Positions 8,006 to 16,863 of a stretch of 64,000 nt of DNA are shown in pieces. The position numbers and the translations under genes were made by a program. Source of the stretch: an uncultured Roseibium sp. (lineage in GTDB: Bacteria; Pseudomonadota; Alphaproteobacteria; Rhizobiales; Stappiaceae); assembly GCF_963675985.1 (NCBI RefSeq), contig NZ_OY780958.1, forward strand, positions 620,001-684,000. The letters run 5' to 3'. Under the pieces are notes generated by a model. That model was not told the DNA's origin, ran no database searches, and saw nothing but the letters and a program-made list of their open reading frames with translations. Within the stretch, counting starts at the first letter, position 1, and each line of letters starts with the position of its first letter.

Positions 8006-9133
8006 TTGCCCGACGATGTTGCTGATCCAATCATAATCCGGGAAGCCGATCCGAAGGATCTGGACGGTCTGGTCGTACTGGAAAACCGCTGTTTTGAGAC
8101 TGACCGCGTTTCGCGGCGCAGTTTCCGGCGGTTTCTGGAACGGCCCACCGCGCGACTTCTCATTGCCGAGACTGCCGGCGGGATTGCCGGCTACGCGCTG
8201 ATCCTGCTTCGAAGCGGCACGGCACTGGCCCGACTTTATTCTCTGGCGGTCGATCCGGACTGTCGCGGAACGGGGCTCGCCAGACGTCTGCTGGCCGCCA
8301 GCGGGCGGGTCGCCTTCGAGGAGGACCGGATCGTGCTCCGGCTTGAGGTGCGCGAGGACAACGCGGCTGCGATCGGCCTTTACCGAGCGTCCGGTTACCG
8401 CCCTTGCGGACGGGTTCCCGAGTATTACGAGGATGGTTGCACGGCACTTCGCATGGAGAAGCTGCTGCATGGCCCCGGTGATGATCCTGAGTTGGGCCGA
8501 GGCCGTGCGCCTTATTACGCGCAGACCACGGACTTCACCTGCGGTCCGGCCTGCCTGATCATGGCGGCGAAGCAGTTCGACAGCGACTTTCCGACAGATA
8601 CTCTGACCGAACTCTCGCTGTGGCGCGAGGCGACCACGATCTATCTTGCTTCCGGACACGGCGGTTGCGGGCCTTTCGGCCTGGCGACGGCGGCGGCGCG
8701 CAAGGGGCTGAAGGCGGAAGTGCGGCTGTCGCCGGACGAGCCGCTGTTCCTGTCCTCCGTGCGCGATCCGGAAAAGAGGGAGGTCATGCGGCTGGTCCAG
8801 GAGGGCTATCGTCGCGACGGGCTGGCGCTGGGCGTGGTGGCGTCCGATCAGCCACTGAGCGCTCGGGAACTCGCGGCGGAGGTCGGCAAGGGGGCCGTGG
8901 CGATTGTGCTCATCTCCGGCTACCGCATGTTCGGCCAGAAGGTCCCGCACTGGATCCTTGTGCACGATCAGGACGAACGCCATCTGATCATTCATGATCC
9001 ATGGCTGGAACATGAGCGCCACGAAAGCCCGGCGGATGCGGGGAACCTGCCGATCCCGGATGCGGAATTCGAGCGCATGGCGCGTTGGGGCCGGACAGGT
9101 GTCCGCGCCCAGGTTCTTCTTAAGAAGGTATAA
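8006..9133 (+). CDS. GNAT acetyltransferase fused to C39-like cysteine peptidase
   Basis: A 375-residue fusion. Residues 8-150 are a GNAT domain of RimI type, with YSLAVDPDCRGTGLARRLL as the acetyl-CoA loop and NAAAIGLYRASGY. Residues about 168-375 are a papain-like C39 domain, with YAQTTDFTCGPACL carrying the nucleophile near Cys178, the catalytic His in KVPHWILVHDQDE near 315, and the Asp in LIIHDPWLE. There is no transporter domain, so it is not a bacteriocin exporter. The apparent start is TTG at 8006 with a weak binding site. The next gene follows by 6 nt and encodes a RimK-like ligase. This fusion next to a RimK-like protein is a recurrent pair, predicted in the amidoligase literature to make or trim peptides. 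Confidence 0.85.
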   Translation: MPDDVADPIIIREADPKDLDGLVVLENRCFETDRVSRRSFRRFLERPTARLLIAETAGGIAGYALILLRSGTALARLYSLAVDPDCRGTGLARRLLAASGRVAFEEDRIVLRLEVREDNAAAIGLYRASGYRPCGRVPEYYEDGCTALRMEKLLHGPGDDPELGRGRAPYYAQTTDFTCGPACLIMAAKQFDSDFPTDTLTELSLWREATTIYLASGHGGCGPFGLATAAARKGLKAEVRLSPDEPLFLSSVRDPEKREVMRLVQEGYRRDGLALGVVASDQPLSARELAAEVGKGAVAIVLISGYRMFGQKVPHWILVHDQDERHLIIHDPWLEHERHESPADAGNLPIPDAEFERMARWGRTGVRAQVLLKKV

Positions 9134-9139
9134 CTGCTG

Positions 9140-10603
9140 ATGCCGACCTGGGTCATTCTCGTCGACAATCTGAAAGACATCTCCAACGCGGATACGCCGC
9201 ACAAGGTCATGACCGTCAGGGACTACCTGATGCGGCCGAAGCTGTTTACCGGCATCAATCCGAATATTCTGAACTTCTCCCGTTCCTATGCCTACCAGGG
9301 TGCGGGCTACTACGCCTCGCTCTTGGCCGAAGCACGCCAGCATCGGGTGCTACCGAGCGTGGAGACCATGATCGAGCTGTCGCGCAAACAGCTCTACAAT
9401 CACGCCCTGCCGGAGCTGGAAAACAGCCTGAACCAGTGCGTTCGTAAGATGGGCGAGGGGGGCGAGGCGATTTCCAGGATAACCGTCTGCCTCGGGCAGA
9501 CCGGCAACGACCTGCTGGAGCCGTTCGCGCGGCTGTTGTTCGACTGGTACCGGACGCCGATCCTGGAGGTGACAGTCGAGCCCGGCGTATGGCGCGCGAT
9601 CCGCAGGATCCGGCCTCTGGCGATCACCGAACTGGACGCCGCCCGCCGCACCTTCCTCATCGAGGCGCTGGAGCGCTACACCCACCGTCCGTGGCGGGCG
9701 CCGAAGCAGCGCGCGGTGATGAAATACGCGCTCGCCGTACTCTCCGATCCGAAGGAGGAACTGCCGCCTTCGAGCCTCTCGTCGCTGAAATACATGGCGA
9801 AGGTCGCAGCCCGCCACGGCGTGGAACTGGTGCCGATCGGCAAGGGCGACCTGGACCGGCTGGCCCAGTACGACGGGCTGTTTATTCGCGAGACCACCAA
9901 TATCGACAATCACACCTACCGCTTCGCACGCCGCGCGGTGCAGGAGCGCATGCCGGTGATCGACGATCCGGTCTCCATGATCCGCTGCACAAACAAGGTC
10001 TATCTGGCCGAGCTCCTGGAGGCGCACGGGGTGCCGACCCCGAAGACGGTTATCCTGTCCTCGCTGAAGGAGGCCGACCAGCTGGAGGAGCGGCTCGGCT
10101 CGCCGGTGGTGCTGAAAATCCCGGACGGGTCCTTCAGCCGGGGCGTGTTCAAGGTGACGGGCGAAGAGGCGATCCGGGACAAGCTGAAAGAGCTGTTCGA
10201 GGACAGCGACATCATCCTGGCCCAGGAATACTGCCCGACCGAATTCGACTGGCGCATCGGCGTGCTCGACGGCGAGCCGCTGTTTGCCGTCCAGTACCTG
10301 ATGGCGAAGAAACACTGGCAGATTGTCCGCCACGAGGACGGCAAGAAGTCGGTGGAAGGCAGCTTCCGGTCCACCTCGCTCGCCGAGGCTCCGCCCGCGG
10401 TCGTGGAAACCGCCGTCCGCGCCGCGCGACTGATCGGCGACGGACTTTATGGCGTCGACCTGAAGCAGATCGGCGACCGGGTCGTGGTCATCGAGGTCAA
10501 CGACAATCCCAACCTCGACCACGGCTGCGAGGATTCAGCGGAAAAGGACATCGTCTGGGATCAGTTGATCCGCTGGTACCTGAAGCGGCTGGAGAACAGG
10601 TGA
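9140..10603 (+). CDS. RimK-like ATP-grasp ligase with RLAN N-terminal domain
   Basis: A 487-residue protein. The first half (about residues 1-260) matches the RimK-like ATP-grasp N-terminal (RLAN) type region, beginning MPTWVILVDNLKDISNAD. The second half is an ATP-grasp domain: IRCTNKVYLAELLEAHGVPTP, nucleotide-binding VVLKIPDGSFSRGVFKV near residue 330, IILAQEYCPTEFDWRIGVL, and the metal-binding VVVIEVNDNPNLDHG near 450. ATP-grasp RimK relatives join amino groups to carboxylates through acyl-phosphates, for example glutamate addition to proteins or small peptides. It is 6 nt downstream of the GNAT/C39 fusion and surely cotranscribed with it. The substrate is unknown, and it is not ribosomal RimK in the strict sense. 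Confidence 0.85.
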   Translation: MPTWVILVDNLKDISNADTPHKVMTVRDYLMRPKLFTGINPNILNFSRSYAYQGAGYYASLLAEARQHRVLPSVETMIELSRKQLYNHALPELENSLNQCVRKMGEGGEAISRITVCLGQTGNDLLEPFARLLFDWYRTPILEVTVEPGVWRAIRRIRPLAITELDAARRTFLIEALERYTHRPWRAPKQRAVMKYALAVLSDPKEELPPSSLSSLKYMAKVAARHGVELVPIGKGDLDRLAQYDGLFIRETTNIDNHTYRFARRAVQERMPVIDDPVSMIRCTNKVYLAELLEAHGVPTPKTVILSSLKEADQLEERLGSPVVLKIPDGSFSRGVFKVTGEEAIRDKLKELFEDSDIILAQEYCPTEFDWRIGVLDGEPLFAVQYLMAKKHWQIVRHEDGKKSVEGSFRSTSLAEAPPAVVETAVRAARLIGDGLYGVDLKQIGDRVVVIEVNDNPNLDHGCEDSAEKDIVWDQLIRWYLKRLENR

Positions 10604-10655
10604 GGCACATACAGCGTTTCGTCACGGTGCTATCACCAAGGATAACTTCACACTA

Positions 10656-10762
10656 GTCATCCCGCACGGAGCAGCGCGAAGATGCGGGATCGGCGAGCCA
10701 GTGTCTATCGGTGTTGTCGTGGCTCTCCGGTCCCGGCTCGCGCTGCGCTTGGCCGGGATGAC
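10656..10762. repeat. Palindromic intergenic repeat, copy 1
   Basis: A 107-bp element bounded by GTCATCCC and GGGATGAC as inverted ends, with internal palindromes (TCCCGC...GCGGGA; TCCCGGCTCGCGCTGCGC...GGCCGGGA). The right end, GTCCCGGCTC...CGCTGCGCTT...GGCCGGGATGACG, matches copy 2 at 58178-58308. It lies between the ATP-grasp gene and thrS. Confidence 0.8.
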
Positions 10763-10887
10763 GCAGGAGGGGGAGGTGCAAACTCAGGACGGTTGCCCCT
10801 CCCGCCCAAATCGCTTATGTGAAGGCGCATCAATCAAACGAGAAACGCTTACCTGCCTTGTCTGCAGGAGTGAGCTGGAGAAAAGAT

Positions 10888-12858
10888 ATGATCAGCCTGA
10901 CTTTCCCCGACAATTCCGTGCGCGAATTCGAACCCGGCATCAGCGGTGCCGAGGTCGCCTTGGGAATTTCCAAGTCCTTGCGCAAGAAGGCCGTGGCCGT
11001 CTCCATCGACGGCGAGCTGAGGGATCTCTCCGATCCGATCACTGAAAATGCCAGCATCGAAATCGTCACCCGCGACGAACCGCGCGCGCTGGAACTGATC
11101 CGCCACGATGCGGCCCATGTCATGGCCGAGGCCGTGCAGGAATTGTGGCCGGGTACCCAGGTGACCATCGGCCCGGTGATCGAGAACGGTTTCTACTACG
11201 ACTTCAAGCGCGTCCATCCGGACACCCGCGAGGACTGGCCGTTTACGCCGGAAGATCTCACCGTCATCGAAAAGAAGATGCGCGAGATCATCGCGCGCAA
11301 CGAGCCGTTCACCAAGGAAATCTGGAGCCGGGACAAGGCGCGTGACGTCTTTGCCGACATGGGCGAGGCCTACAAGGTGGAACTGGTCGACGCGATCCCG
11401 GAAGACCAGGATCTGAAAATCTACCGCCAGGGCAAGTGGTTCGACCTGTGCCGCGGACCGCATATGGATTCCACCGGCAAGATCGGCAATGCCTTCAAGC
11501 TGATGACGGTTGCCGGCGCCTATTGGCGCGGCGATTCCAACAAGCCGATGCTGACCCGAATCTACGGCACCGCCTGGGCGAGTGACAGCGACCTGAAAAA
11601 CTACCTCCACATGCTGGAGGAAGCCGAAAAGCGCGACCACCGCAAGCTCGGCCGGGAAATGGACCTGTACCATTTCCAGGAAGAGGGGCCGGGCGTCGTC
11701 TTCTGGCACGCCAAGGGCTGGAGCCTGTTCCAGAAGCTGGTGTCTTACATGCGCCGTCGGCTGGACGCCGACTATGACGAGGTGAACGCGCCCCAGGTGC
11801 TGCATACCTCGCTGTGGGAAACCTCCGGTCACTGGGGCTGGTACAAGGAGAACATGTTCTCCGTGCATTGCGCCGACACCGAGGCCGAGGATGACCGGGT
11901 GTTCGCGCTGAAGCCGATGAACTGTCCGGGACACGTTCAGATCTTCAAGCACGGGCTGAAGTCCTACCGCGATCTGCCGCTTCGGCTTGCCGAGTTCGGC
12001 GCGGTCCACCGCTACGAGCCGTCGGGTGCCATGCACGGGCTGATGCGCGTGCGCGGCTTCACCCAGGACGATGCGCATATCTTCTGTACCGAAGAGCAGA
12101 TGGCGGCGGAGTGCCTGAAGATCAACGACCTGATCCTGTCGGTCTACAAGGACTTCGGCTTCGACGAGATCGTCGTCAAGCTGTCGACCCGGCCGGAAAA
12201 GCGCGTCGGTTCCGACGAGCTGTGGGATCATGCCGAAGCGGTGATGGAAAAGGTCCTGAAGCAGATCGCCGATCAGTCCGGCGGCCGCATCAAGACCGAC
12301 ATCCTGCCGGGCGAGGGCGCCTTCTACGGGCCGAAGTTCGAATATACCCTGAAGGATGCCATCGGCCGTGAATGGCAGTGCGGCACCACCCAGGTGGACT
12401 TCAACCTGCCCGAACGGTTCGGTGCCTTCTATGTGGACAGGGACGGGGAAAAGAAGACCCCGGTGATGATCCACCGGGCCATCTGCGGCTCCATGGAGCG
12501 GTTCCTCGGCATCCTGATCGAGAATTACGCCGGGCATTTCCCGCTGTGGCTGGCGCCGCTGCAGGTGGTCGTGGCGACGATCACCTCCGATGCGGACGAT
12601 TACGGCCAGGAGGTCGCCGAGAAGCTGCGTGCGGCCGGTCTCAAGGTGGAAACCGATTTCCGCAACGAGAAGATCAACTACAAGGTCCGCGAGCATTCGC
12701 TGGCCAAGATTCCGGCGATTGTCGTCTGCGGCAAGCGGGAAGCGGAAGAGCGGACCGTGAATGTCCGTCGCCTCGGCTCCAAGGACCAGACCTCCATGGG
12801 GCTGGACGAGGCCATCGCGGCCTTCGCCGAAGAAGCGGTCGCGCCGGATCTCAAGTAA
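10888..12858 (+). CDS. thrS: Threonine--tRNA ligase
   Basis: ThrRS charges tRNA-Thr and edits misacylated Ser-tRNA. The 656-residue protein has the full domain order: TGS domain (residues 1-62), second additional editing domain with HDAAHVMAE and LCRGPHMDS (His and Cys/His motif), class II catalytic core with MNCPGHVQIFKH holding a zinc Cys, motif 2 LRLAEFGAVHRYEPSGAMHG, motif 3 ICGSMERFLGILIE, and the anticodon-binding domain from about residue 550. The ATG at 10888 has GGAG 7 nt upstream; an in-frame ATG at 10819 adds a non-conserved leader. It is monocistronic, with a perfect hairpin downstream. I see no T-box or autoregulatory leader. Confidence 0.97.
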   Translation: MISLTFPDNSVREFEPGISGAEVALGISKSLRKKAVAVSIDGELRDLSDPITENASIEIVTRDEPRALELIRHDAAHVMAEAVQELWPGTQVTIGPVIENGFYYDFKRVHPDTREDWPFTPEDLTVIEKKMREIIARNEPFTKEIWSRDKARDVFADMGEAYKVELVDAIPEDQDLKIYRQGKWFDLCRGPHMDSTGKIGNAFKLMTVAGAYWRGDSNKPMLTRIYGTAWASDSDLKNYLHMLEEAEKRDHRKLGREMDLYHFQEEGPGVVFWHAKGWSLFQKLVSYMRRRLDADYDEVNAPQVLHTSLWETSGHWGWYKENMFSVHCADTEAEDDRVFALKPMNCPGHVQIFKHGLKSYRDLPLRLAEFGAVHRYEPSGAMHGLMRVRGFTQDDAHIFCTEEQMAAECLKINDLILSVYKDFGFDEIVVKLSTRPEKRVGSDELWDHAEAVMEKVLKQIADQSGGRIKTDILPGEGAFYGPKFEYTLKDAIGREWQCGTTQVDFNLPERFGAFYVDRDGEKKTPVMIHRAICGSMERFLGILIENYAGHFPLWLAPLQVVVATITSDADDYGQEVAEKLRAAGLKVETDFRNEKINYKVREHSLAKIPAIVVCGKREAEERTVNVRRLGSKDQTSMGLDEAIAAFAEEAVAPDLK

Positions 12859-12874
12859 GACCCAAGCTGATCAA

Positions 12875-12907
12875 GAGGAACTCGCGCTCATCGAGCGCGA
12901 GTTCCTC
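12875..12907 (+). terminator. Hairpin downstream of thrS
   Basis: A perfect 14-bp stem (GAGGAACTCGCGCT/AGCGCGAGTTCCTC) with a 5-nt loop lies 17 bp after the thrS stop. There is no T-run on the plus strand, so it may be a Rho-assisted terminator or a 3'-end stabiliser. Confidence 0.6.
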
Positions 12908-12967
12908 GTATTGCCATGTCTGTGATTACGCTGAAAGAGACCGCCGAACCGGGCGTGAGCGCCGGTT

Positions 12968-14059
12968 CTACTGGGTCATGCTGGCGGGAGCCGCGTCGCT
13001 CGCGTTGGCCAGGACTTCCACTTCCTTGTCATCGCCCGATGCGACCTTGAACTTACGCTGGAACAGCTTGCCGTTGTTCCGGGCCACCACCTCGTATTCG
13101 CCGGCGGACAAGACGAAGGCCGGAAACGCGCCGTTTGCCTCCACGACCACGTCGCCGCCCGGGCTCAGCACGGACCAGGAGGTGTTGGCGATCGCTTCAC
13201 CGCCCGGGTCGTTGACGAGCTTCAACGTGATGTCGGCGGCCTGATGATACATGGTCGCTTCGGTCAGTTTGCCCGGAAGCACCTGAATGTCGGCCCGCAC
13301 GACCGCATTGGCGCCGCCGTAACGGCTGACCACATGGTAGGTGTCGGAATTCAGCCGGACGATCGTTCCCGGTTTGATGTCCTGGGCTACGAGATTGCGT
13401 TCGCCGCGTTCGTTGTATTCGGTTCCGTAGATATCGAACTCGACCGAGCCGTTCTTGATCGGCAGGTCCTGGGTCAGCATCGCATCGAGTTTTACGCCGC
13501 CGGCGTTCAGGATCACCATCTTCGACATGACGTCCCGGCCGATGACGATCCGGTTGGTGGCCGTTGCATGGCCATAGGCGGTGTGGATCAGATAGGCGCC
13601 CGGATCGAGGCGGAACTCGGCGTCCCCGCCGCGGGAGGTGGCGACCAGTTCCAGCCGGCCGTCCTCATTGGTGGTTTCGCTGTAGATGCGCCAGATCAGG
13701 CCGTTTTCGAGCGGCTTGCTGTCGCGGGTAAGCTTTGCCATCAGGTAGAGCGCGCCCTGCTTGGTCCCGGCAGGGAAAGCATCGCCGGGCAACTGGGTCG
13801 GCGCATAGGGAACCAGAGCATCACTGAAAAGCGGTTCCGGTTCTCGGTCCAGCAGGTTTTCGATCGGGTTTTCCTGCGCGGCGGACGGTGTGTTGGGATC
13901 GGGTTTTGCCCGAGGGGGCATCGGCGCGGTCTGGGCGTGCGCTTCGCCTGTGAAGCCGGGCAGATCCACGGTCGCAGGTGCGAAAACGAGGCCCGCAATC
14001 ACTGCCAGGCCGATAACTGCCGTTTTGCAAGATCGCCTCACGATTCCGAACTTGCTCAT
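12968..14059 (-). CDS. Exported protein of unknown function
   Basis: A 363-residue protein with a Sec signal peptide (basic start MSKFGIVRRSCKTAV, hydrophobic core, cleavage near AHA-QTAP at about residue 43), so periplasmic or surface-exposed. A proline-rich linker (APMPPRAKPDPN) follows. The rest is beta-rich with repeating units such as GDAEFRLDPGAYLIHTAYG and PAFVLSAGEYEVVARNNG, which look like carboxypeptidase-regulatory or PEGA-type beta-sandwich repeats. No catalytic motif is visible. It is convergent with thrS and divergent from the nitroreductase. It appears to be conserved in Hyphomicrobiales, but no function is assignable. Confidence 0.75.
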   Translation of the reverse strand: MSKFGIVRRSCKTAVIGLAVIAGLVFAPATVDLPGFTGEAHAQTAPMPPRAKPDPNTPSAAQENPIENLLDREPEPLFSDALVPYAPTQLPGDAFPAGTKQGALYLMAKLTRDSKPLENGLIWRIYSETTNEDGRLELVATSRGGDAEFRLDPGAYLIHTAYGHATATNRIVIGRDVMSKMVILNAGGVKLDAMLTQDLPIKNGSVEFDIYGTEYNERGERNLVAQDIKPGTIVRLNSDTYHVVSRYGGANAVVRADIQVLPGKLTEATMYHQAADITLKLVNDPGGEAIANTSWSVLSPGGDVVVEANGAFPAFVLSAGEYEVVARNNGKLFQRKFKVASGDDKEVEVLANASDAAPASMTQ

Positions 14060-14257
14060 TCTTACCCCGATACCCTACGGCGGTTTCTTCTCATGACTAC
14101 GATGTCATGCATACACTTTTTTTACCCTTGTCTTGTGTGCCGAAAAATCGGGCAAATTCAAGACCTATTCGTTAAAAGTTGACAACCGCGTTCGATGAAT
14201 TACCTCAATGCGGCAGAGACTTCCACAACTCACCCCCAAAGACAGGCGATCCCCGAC

Positions 14258-14854
14258 ATGTCGAATTTTGCGCCCCGTTGCCAGGAGGCTCTCGATTTCC
14301 TCCTCAGGCGCCGCTCGCATCCTTCCGTCACCATGACGGCTCCCGGACCCTCGGAATCGGAACTGGCGGATATTCTGACCGTTGCGGCCCGTGTGCCGGA
14401 CCATGGCAAGCTCGCCCCCTGGCGCTTCGTGATCTATCGCGCCGAACAGGGCGAGCGGATTGGCGCGAAGCTCCTGGAAATCGCAGTGGCGAAAGAAGGG
14501 GCGTCGCTGGACGAAGCGCGCCGGCAGCAGGAACTGACCCGTTTTACCCGCGGACCGCTGGTGGTCGGTGTCCTGAGTTGTGCGGCCGTCCATCCGAAGA
14601 TCCCGGTCTGGGAACAGGAATTGTCTGCAGGCGCGGTTTGCATGAACCTCGTCAGCGCCGCGACCGCATCGGGCTATGCCGCCCAGTGGATATCAGAATG
14701 GTATGCCTTCGATGAGGAAGCGAGCCGGTTCCTCGGTGCGAGGGAGGGAGAACGCTTTGCCGGCTTCATCCATATCGGGACGCCGACCCAGGCGCCGTTC
14801 GAACGCCCGCGCCCGGAACTGGCGCAGATTTGCACTGACTGGTCGGAGAGCTGA
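14258..14854 (+). CDS. YdjA-like nitroreductase
   Basis: A 198-residue FMN-dependent oxidoreductase of the small nitroreductase (YdjA) group. Visible features are the FMN-binding LLRRRSHPSVTM (RRS) segment, ARVPDHGKLAPWRFVIY, the LSAGAVCMNLVSAATASGYAAQWIS helix region and FIHIGTP. These enzymes reduce nitro or quinone compounds with NAD(P)H; the natural substrate is unknown. The ATG at 14258 begins the conserved region, and an ATG at 14195 would add 21 residues without a good binding site. A flavin reductase-like gene follows by 5 bp, so the two form a small redox operon. Confidence 0.88.
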   Translation: MSNFAPRCQEALDFLLRRRSHPSVTMTAPGPSESELADILTVAARVPDHGKLAPWRFVIYRAEQGERIGAKLLEIAVAKEGASLDEARRQQELTRFTRGPLVVGVLSCAAVHPKIPVWEQELSAGAVCMNLVSAATASGYAAQWISEWYAFDEEASRFLGAREGERFAGFIHIGTPTQAPFERPRPELAQICTDWSES

Positions 14855-14859
14855 ACCTC

Positions 14860-15462
14860 ATGTTTTATGAAACGTCCAAGAACGATCACGGATTGCCGTT
14901 CAATCCTTTCAAGGCGATCGTTTCTCCCCGGCCGATCGGCTGGATTTCCTCCCTGGACAAGGAGGGGCGTTCGAACCTGGCGCCTTACAGCTTCTTCAAC
15001 GCAGTCGCCGACACACCGCCGATCGTGATGTTTTCGTCGAATGGCTACAAGGACAGCGTGTCCAACATCGATGAGACCGGAGAGTTCGTCTGCAACATGG
15101 TGAGCTACGACCTGAAGGATGCCATGAACGTGTCCTCCGCCCCGTTGCCGCACGGCGAGTCGGAATTCGAACGGGCCGGTCTTGAAATGGCACCTTCGCG
15201 CCTGGTCAAGGCACCGCGCGTCGCAAAGGCCTACACCGCATTGGAGTGCAAACATCTGAGGACCATTCGCCTGCAGGATGTCGACGGCAAGGACGCCGAT
15301 AACTGGATGGTGCTGGGCCAGGTGGTCGCGGTTTACATCGATGATAGCGTCATCGTCGATGGCCGTATGGACATTACCCGTGTCCGGCCGCTGACCCGCC
15401 TCGGATACAAGGATTATGCGGTCACCGACGAAGTCTTTGAGATGACACGTCCGCAAGACTGA
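14860..15462 (+). CDS. Flavin reductase-like domain protein
   Basis: A 200-residue protein of the FMN-binding split-barrel flavin reductase family (DIM6/NTAB type). It begins with FNPFKAIVSPRPIGWISSLD, followed by SNLAPYSFFNAVADTPPIVMFSS and ETGEFVCNMVSYDLKDAMN, which form the FMN pocket. Members bind FMN and may act as reductases or unknown oxidoreductases. It is 5 bp downstream of the nitroreductase and is probably cotranscribed. A 250-bp intergenic region follows with a CtrA-like site for the next gene. Confidence 0.85.
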   Translation: MFYETSKNDHGLPFNPFKAIVSPRPIGWISSLDKEGRSNLAPYSFFNAVADTPPIVMFSSNGYKDSVSNIDETGEFVCNMVSYDLKDAMNVSSAPLPHGESEFERAGLEMAPSRLVKAPRVAKAYTALECKHLRTIRLQDVDGKDADNWMVLGQVVAVYIDDSVIVDGRMDITRVRPLTRLGYKDYAVTDEVFEMTRPQD

Positions 15463-15644
15463 TTTTCGCAAATTGCGAAAACCGCCACCCGTTTGCTGAG
15501 TCGTCCGGGTGCGTCATCAGGGTTTTCCCGGTCATCATTGTCAGACTTGTTCACAGCCGCAAGATGTTGTTTTAGGAAGAATTGACAAGTCATTCGTGTG
15601 AAACGGATGACTTCCCTCCCGAATATCTCCCAGGATGTTGCCTG

Positions 15645-15659
15645 TTAAGGTTTTGTTAA
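15645..15659. promoter_or_regulatory. CtrA-like site upstream of the transglycosylase
   Basis: TTAAGGTTTTGTTAA matches the CtrA consensus TTAA-N7-TTAA exactly and lies about 56 bp upstream of the lytic transglycosylase start. Regulation by CtrA is inferred. Confidence 0.55.
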
Positions 15660-15714
15660 CCATTGAGGCGCGAAGTTAACCAACTAGTAACGGTTCCATC
15701 GGGGAGAAGGGATC

Positions 15715-16752
15715 ATGCGTGTAGCTGACTCCGCCTCGATCGCGTCTCGGATCGAGCAAGCATTTCAGTCCGCGAGTACATCGACAGGTACCTCCTTTGA
15801 GTACCTGGTGAAGACGGCGGCACGAGAATCGTCGTTCAATCCGCAGGCCAAGGCCAGCACATCGAGCGCGACCGGGCTTTTCCAGTTCATCGAATCCACC
15901 TGGCTTGAGACCATGAAGCAGGCCGGGCCGGAACATGGACTGGCCAAATATGCAGACCAGATCGAGCAAACCAGGAGCGGCAAGTACCGGGTGAGCGATC
16001 CGGACATGCGCCAGGAGATTCTCGACCTGCGCAAGGACCCGGCAATCGCCTCTGTTCTGGCCGGGGAACTGACCCAGAAAAATGCTGCTCAACTGAGCCG
16101 GAAGCTCGGACGCAACCCGACGCACGGCGAATTGTACATGGCGCATTTCCTTGGGGCATCGGGCGCAAACCGACTGATCAGCGCGACCCAGGACAATGCG
16201 GACATGCGCGCCGACAAGCTGTTCCCGACCCAGGCGCGGGCCAACCGGTCGATCTTCTACGATCAGAACGGCTCGCCCCGGACGGCCTCGGAAGTCTATG
16301 ACGCCATCGTTTCCAAACACGATGCCGTCACCATGATCGCCAGCCTTTCCGGTTCCACCGCAGTCCCGACTGCCAAGCCGGGAGCCGGAACGCAGGTCGC
16401 CAGTGCCCAGCCGGTGCCCGGTAAAGGAATGCCGGAAAACCTGCCAGAGAGCCTGCCGGAAAACCTGGATGAGGCGACGCAACGTGTCATGAACGCATTC
16501 CGGGCCGCGGAAACGCGGAACCCGTTCGAGGCCCTGTTCCGCAATGATCCCGCTTCGGCGGCGACCGGGGTCAACACCGCCTATACTTCGGCTTTCACGG
16601 CCGTTTCCGACAGCCGTTATACCAGCAGCGCATCCTCGCAGGTGGCCGCTCAGGAACTGGCTGCGGCAGAACGGCAGCGCCCGCTGGATCTGACACGTTT
16701 CCTGCGCTTCAATGAAGACGACGATCAGAAGGATCTGCTGCCGCCGGCGTGA
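15715..16752 (+). CDS. Lytic transglycosylase (SLT domain), no signal peptide
   Basis: A 345-residue protein with an SLT-type domain at residues about 20-190. The catalytic Glu is in KTAARESSFNPQAKAST, followed by SATGLFQFIESTWLETM and, further on, HGELYMAHFLGASGANRL. The domain cleaves peptidoglycan glycan strands with anhydro-muropeptide formation. The C-terminal 150 residues are low-complexity (repeated PENLPESLPENLDE). It lacks a Sec signal peptide, which suggests export by another route such as the flagellar apparatus; this is inference. An exact CtrA-type site upstream and the DUF2336 and Hpt neighbours also suggest a motility or cell-cycle role. Confidence 0.85.
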   Translation: MRVADSASIASRIEQAFQSASTSTGTSFEYLVKTAARESSFNPQAKASTSSATGLFQFIESTWLETMKQAGPEHGLAKYADQIEQTRSGKYRVSDPDMRQEILDLRKDPAIASVLAGELTQKNAAQLSRKLGRNPTHGELYMAHFLGASGANRLISATQDNADMRADKLFPTQARANRSIFYDQNGSPRTASEVYDAIVSKHDAVTMIASLSGSTAVPTAKPGAGTQVASAQPVPGKGMPENLPESLPENLDEATQRVMNAFRAAETRNPFEALFRNDPASAATGVNTAYTSAFTAVSDSRYTSSASSQVAAQELAAAERQRPLDLTRFLRFNEDDDQKDLLPPA

Positions 16753-16798
16753 ATGGATCTCTGAGCCGGTCCACGGATGCGGCTTGTCATATTTATGG

Positions 16799-16813
16799 TG
16801 AACCGATCGTTAA
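16799..16813. promoter_or_regulatory. Degenerate CtrA-like site upstream of DUF2336 gene
   Basis: TGAACCGATCGTTAA (TGAA-N7-TTAA) differs from the CtrA consensus at one base and lies 51 bp upstream of the DUF2336 start. Confidence 0.35.
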
Positions 16814-16863
16814 GTCTTTGATGTCAGGCTTGAACCTGAACCGAAGACCAGTTGTGCGTCACC

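Noticed and set aside
5965..8163. Long minus-strand open frame (732 codons) opposite the radical SAM gene
   Set aside because: It is the antisense shadow of a gene with clear motifs; its translation is Arg/Asp/His/Val-rich with no known domain.
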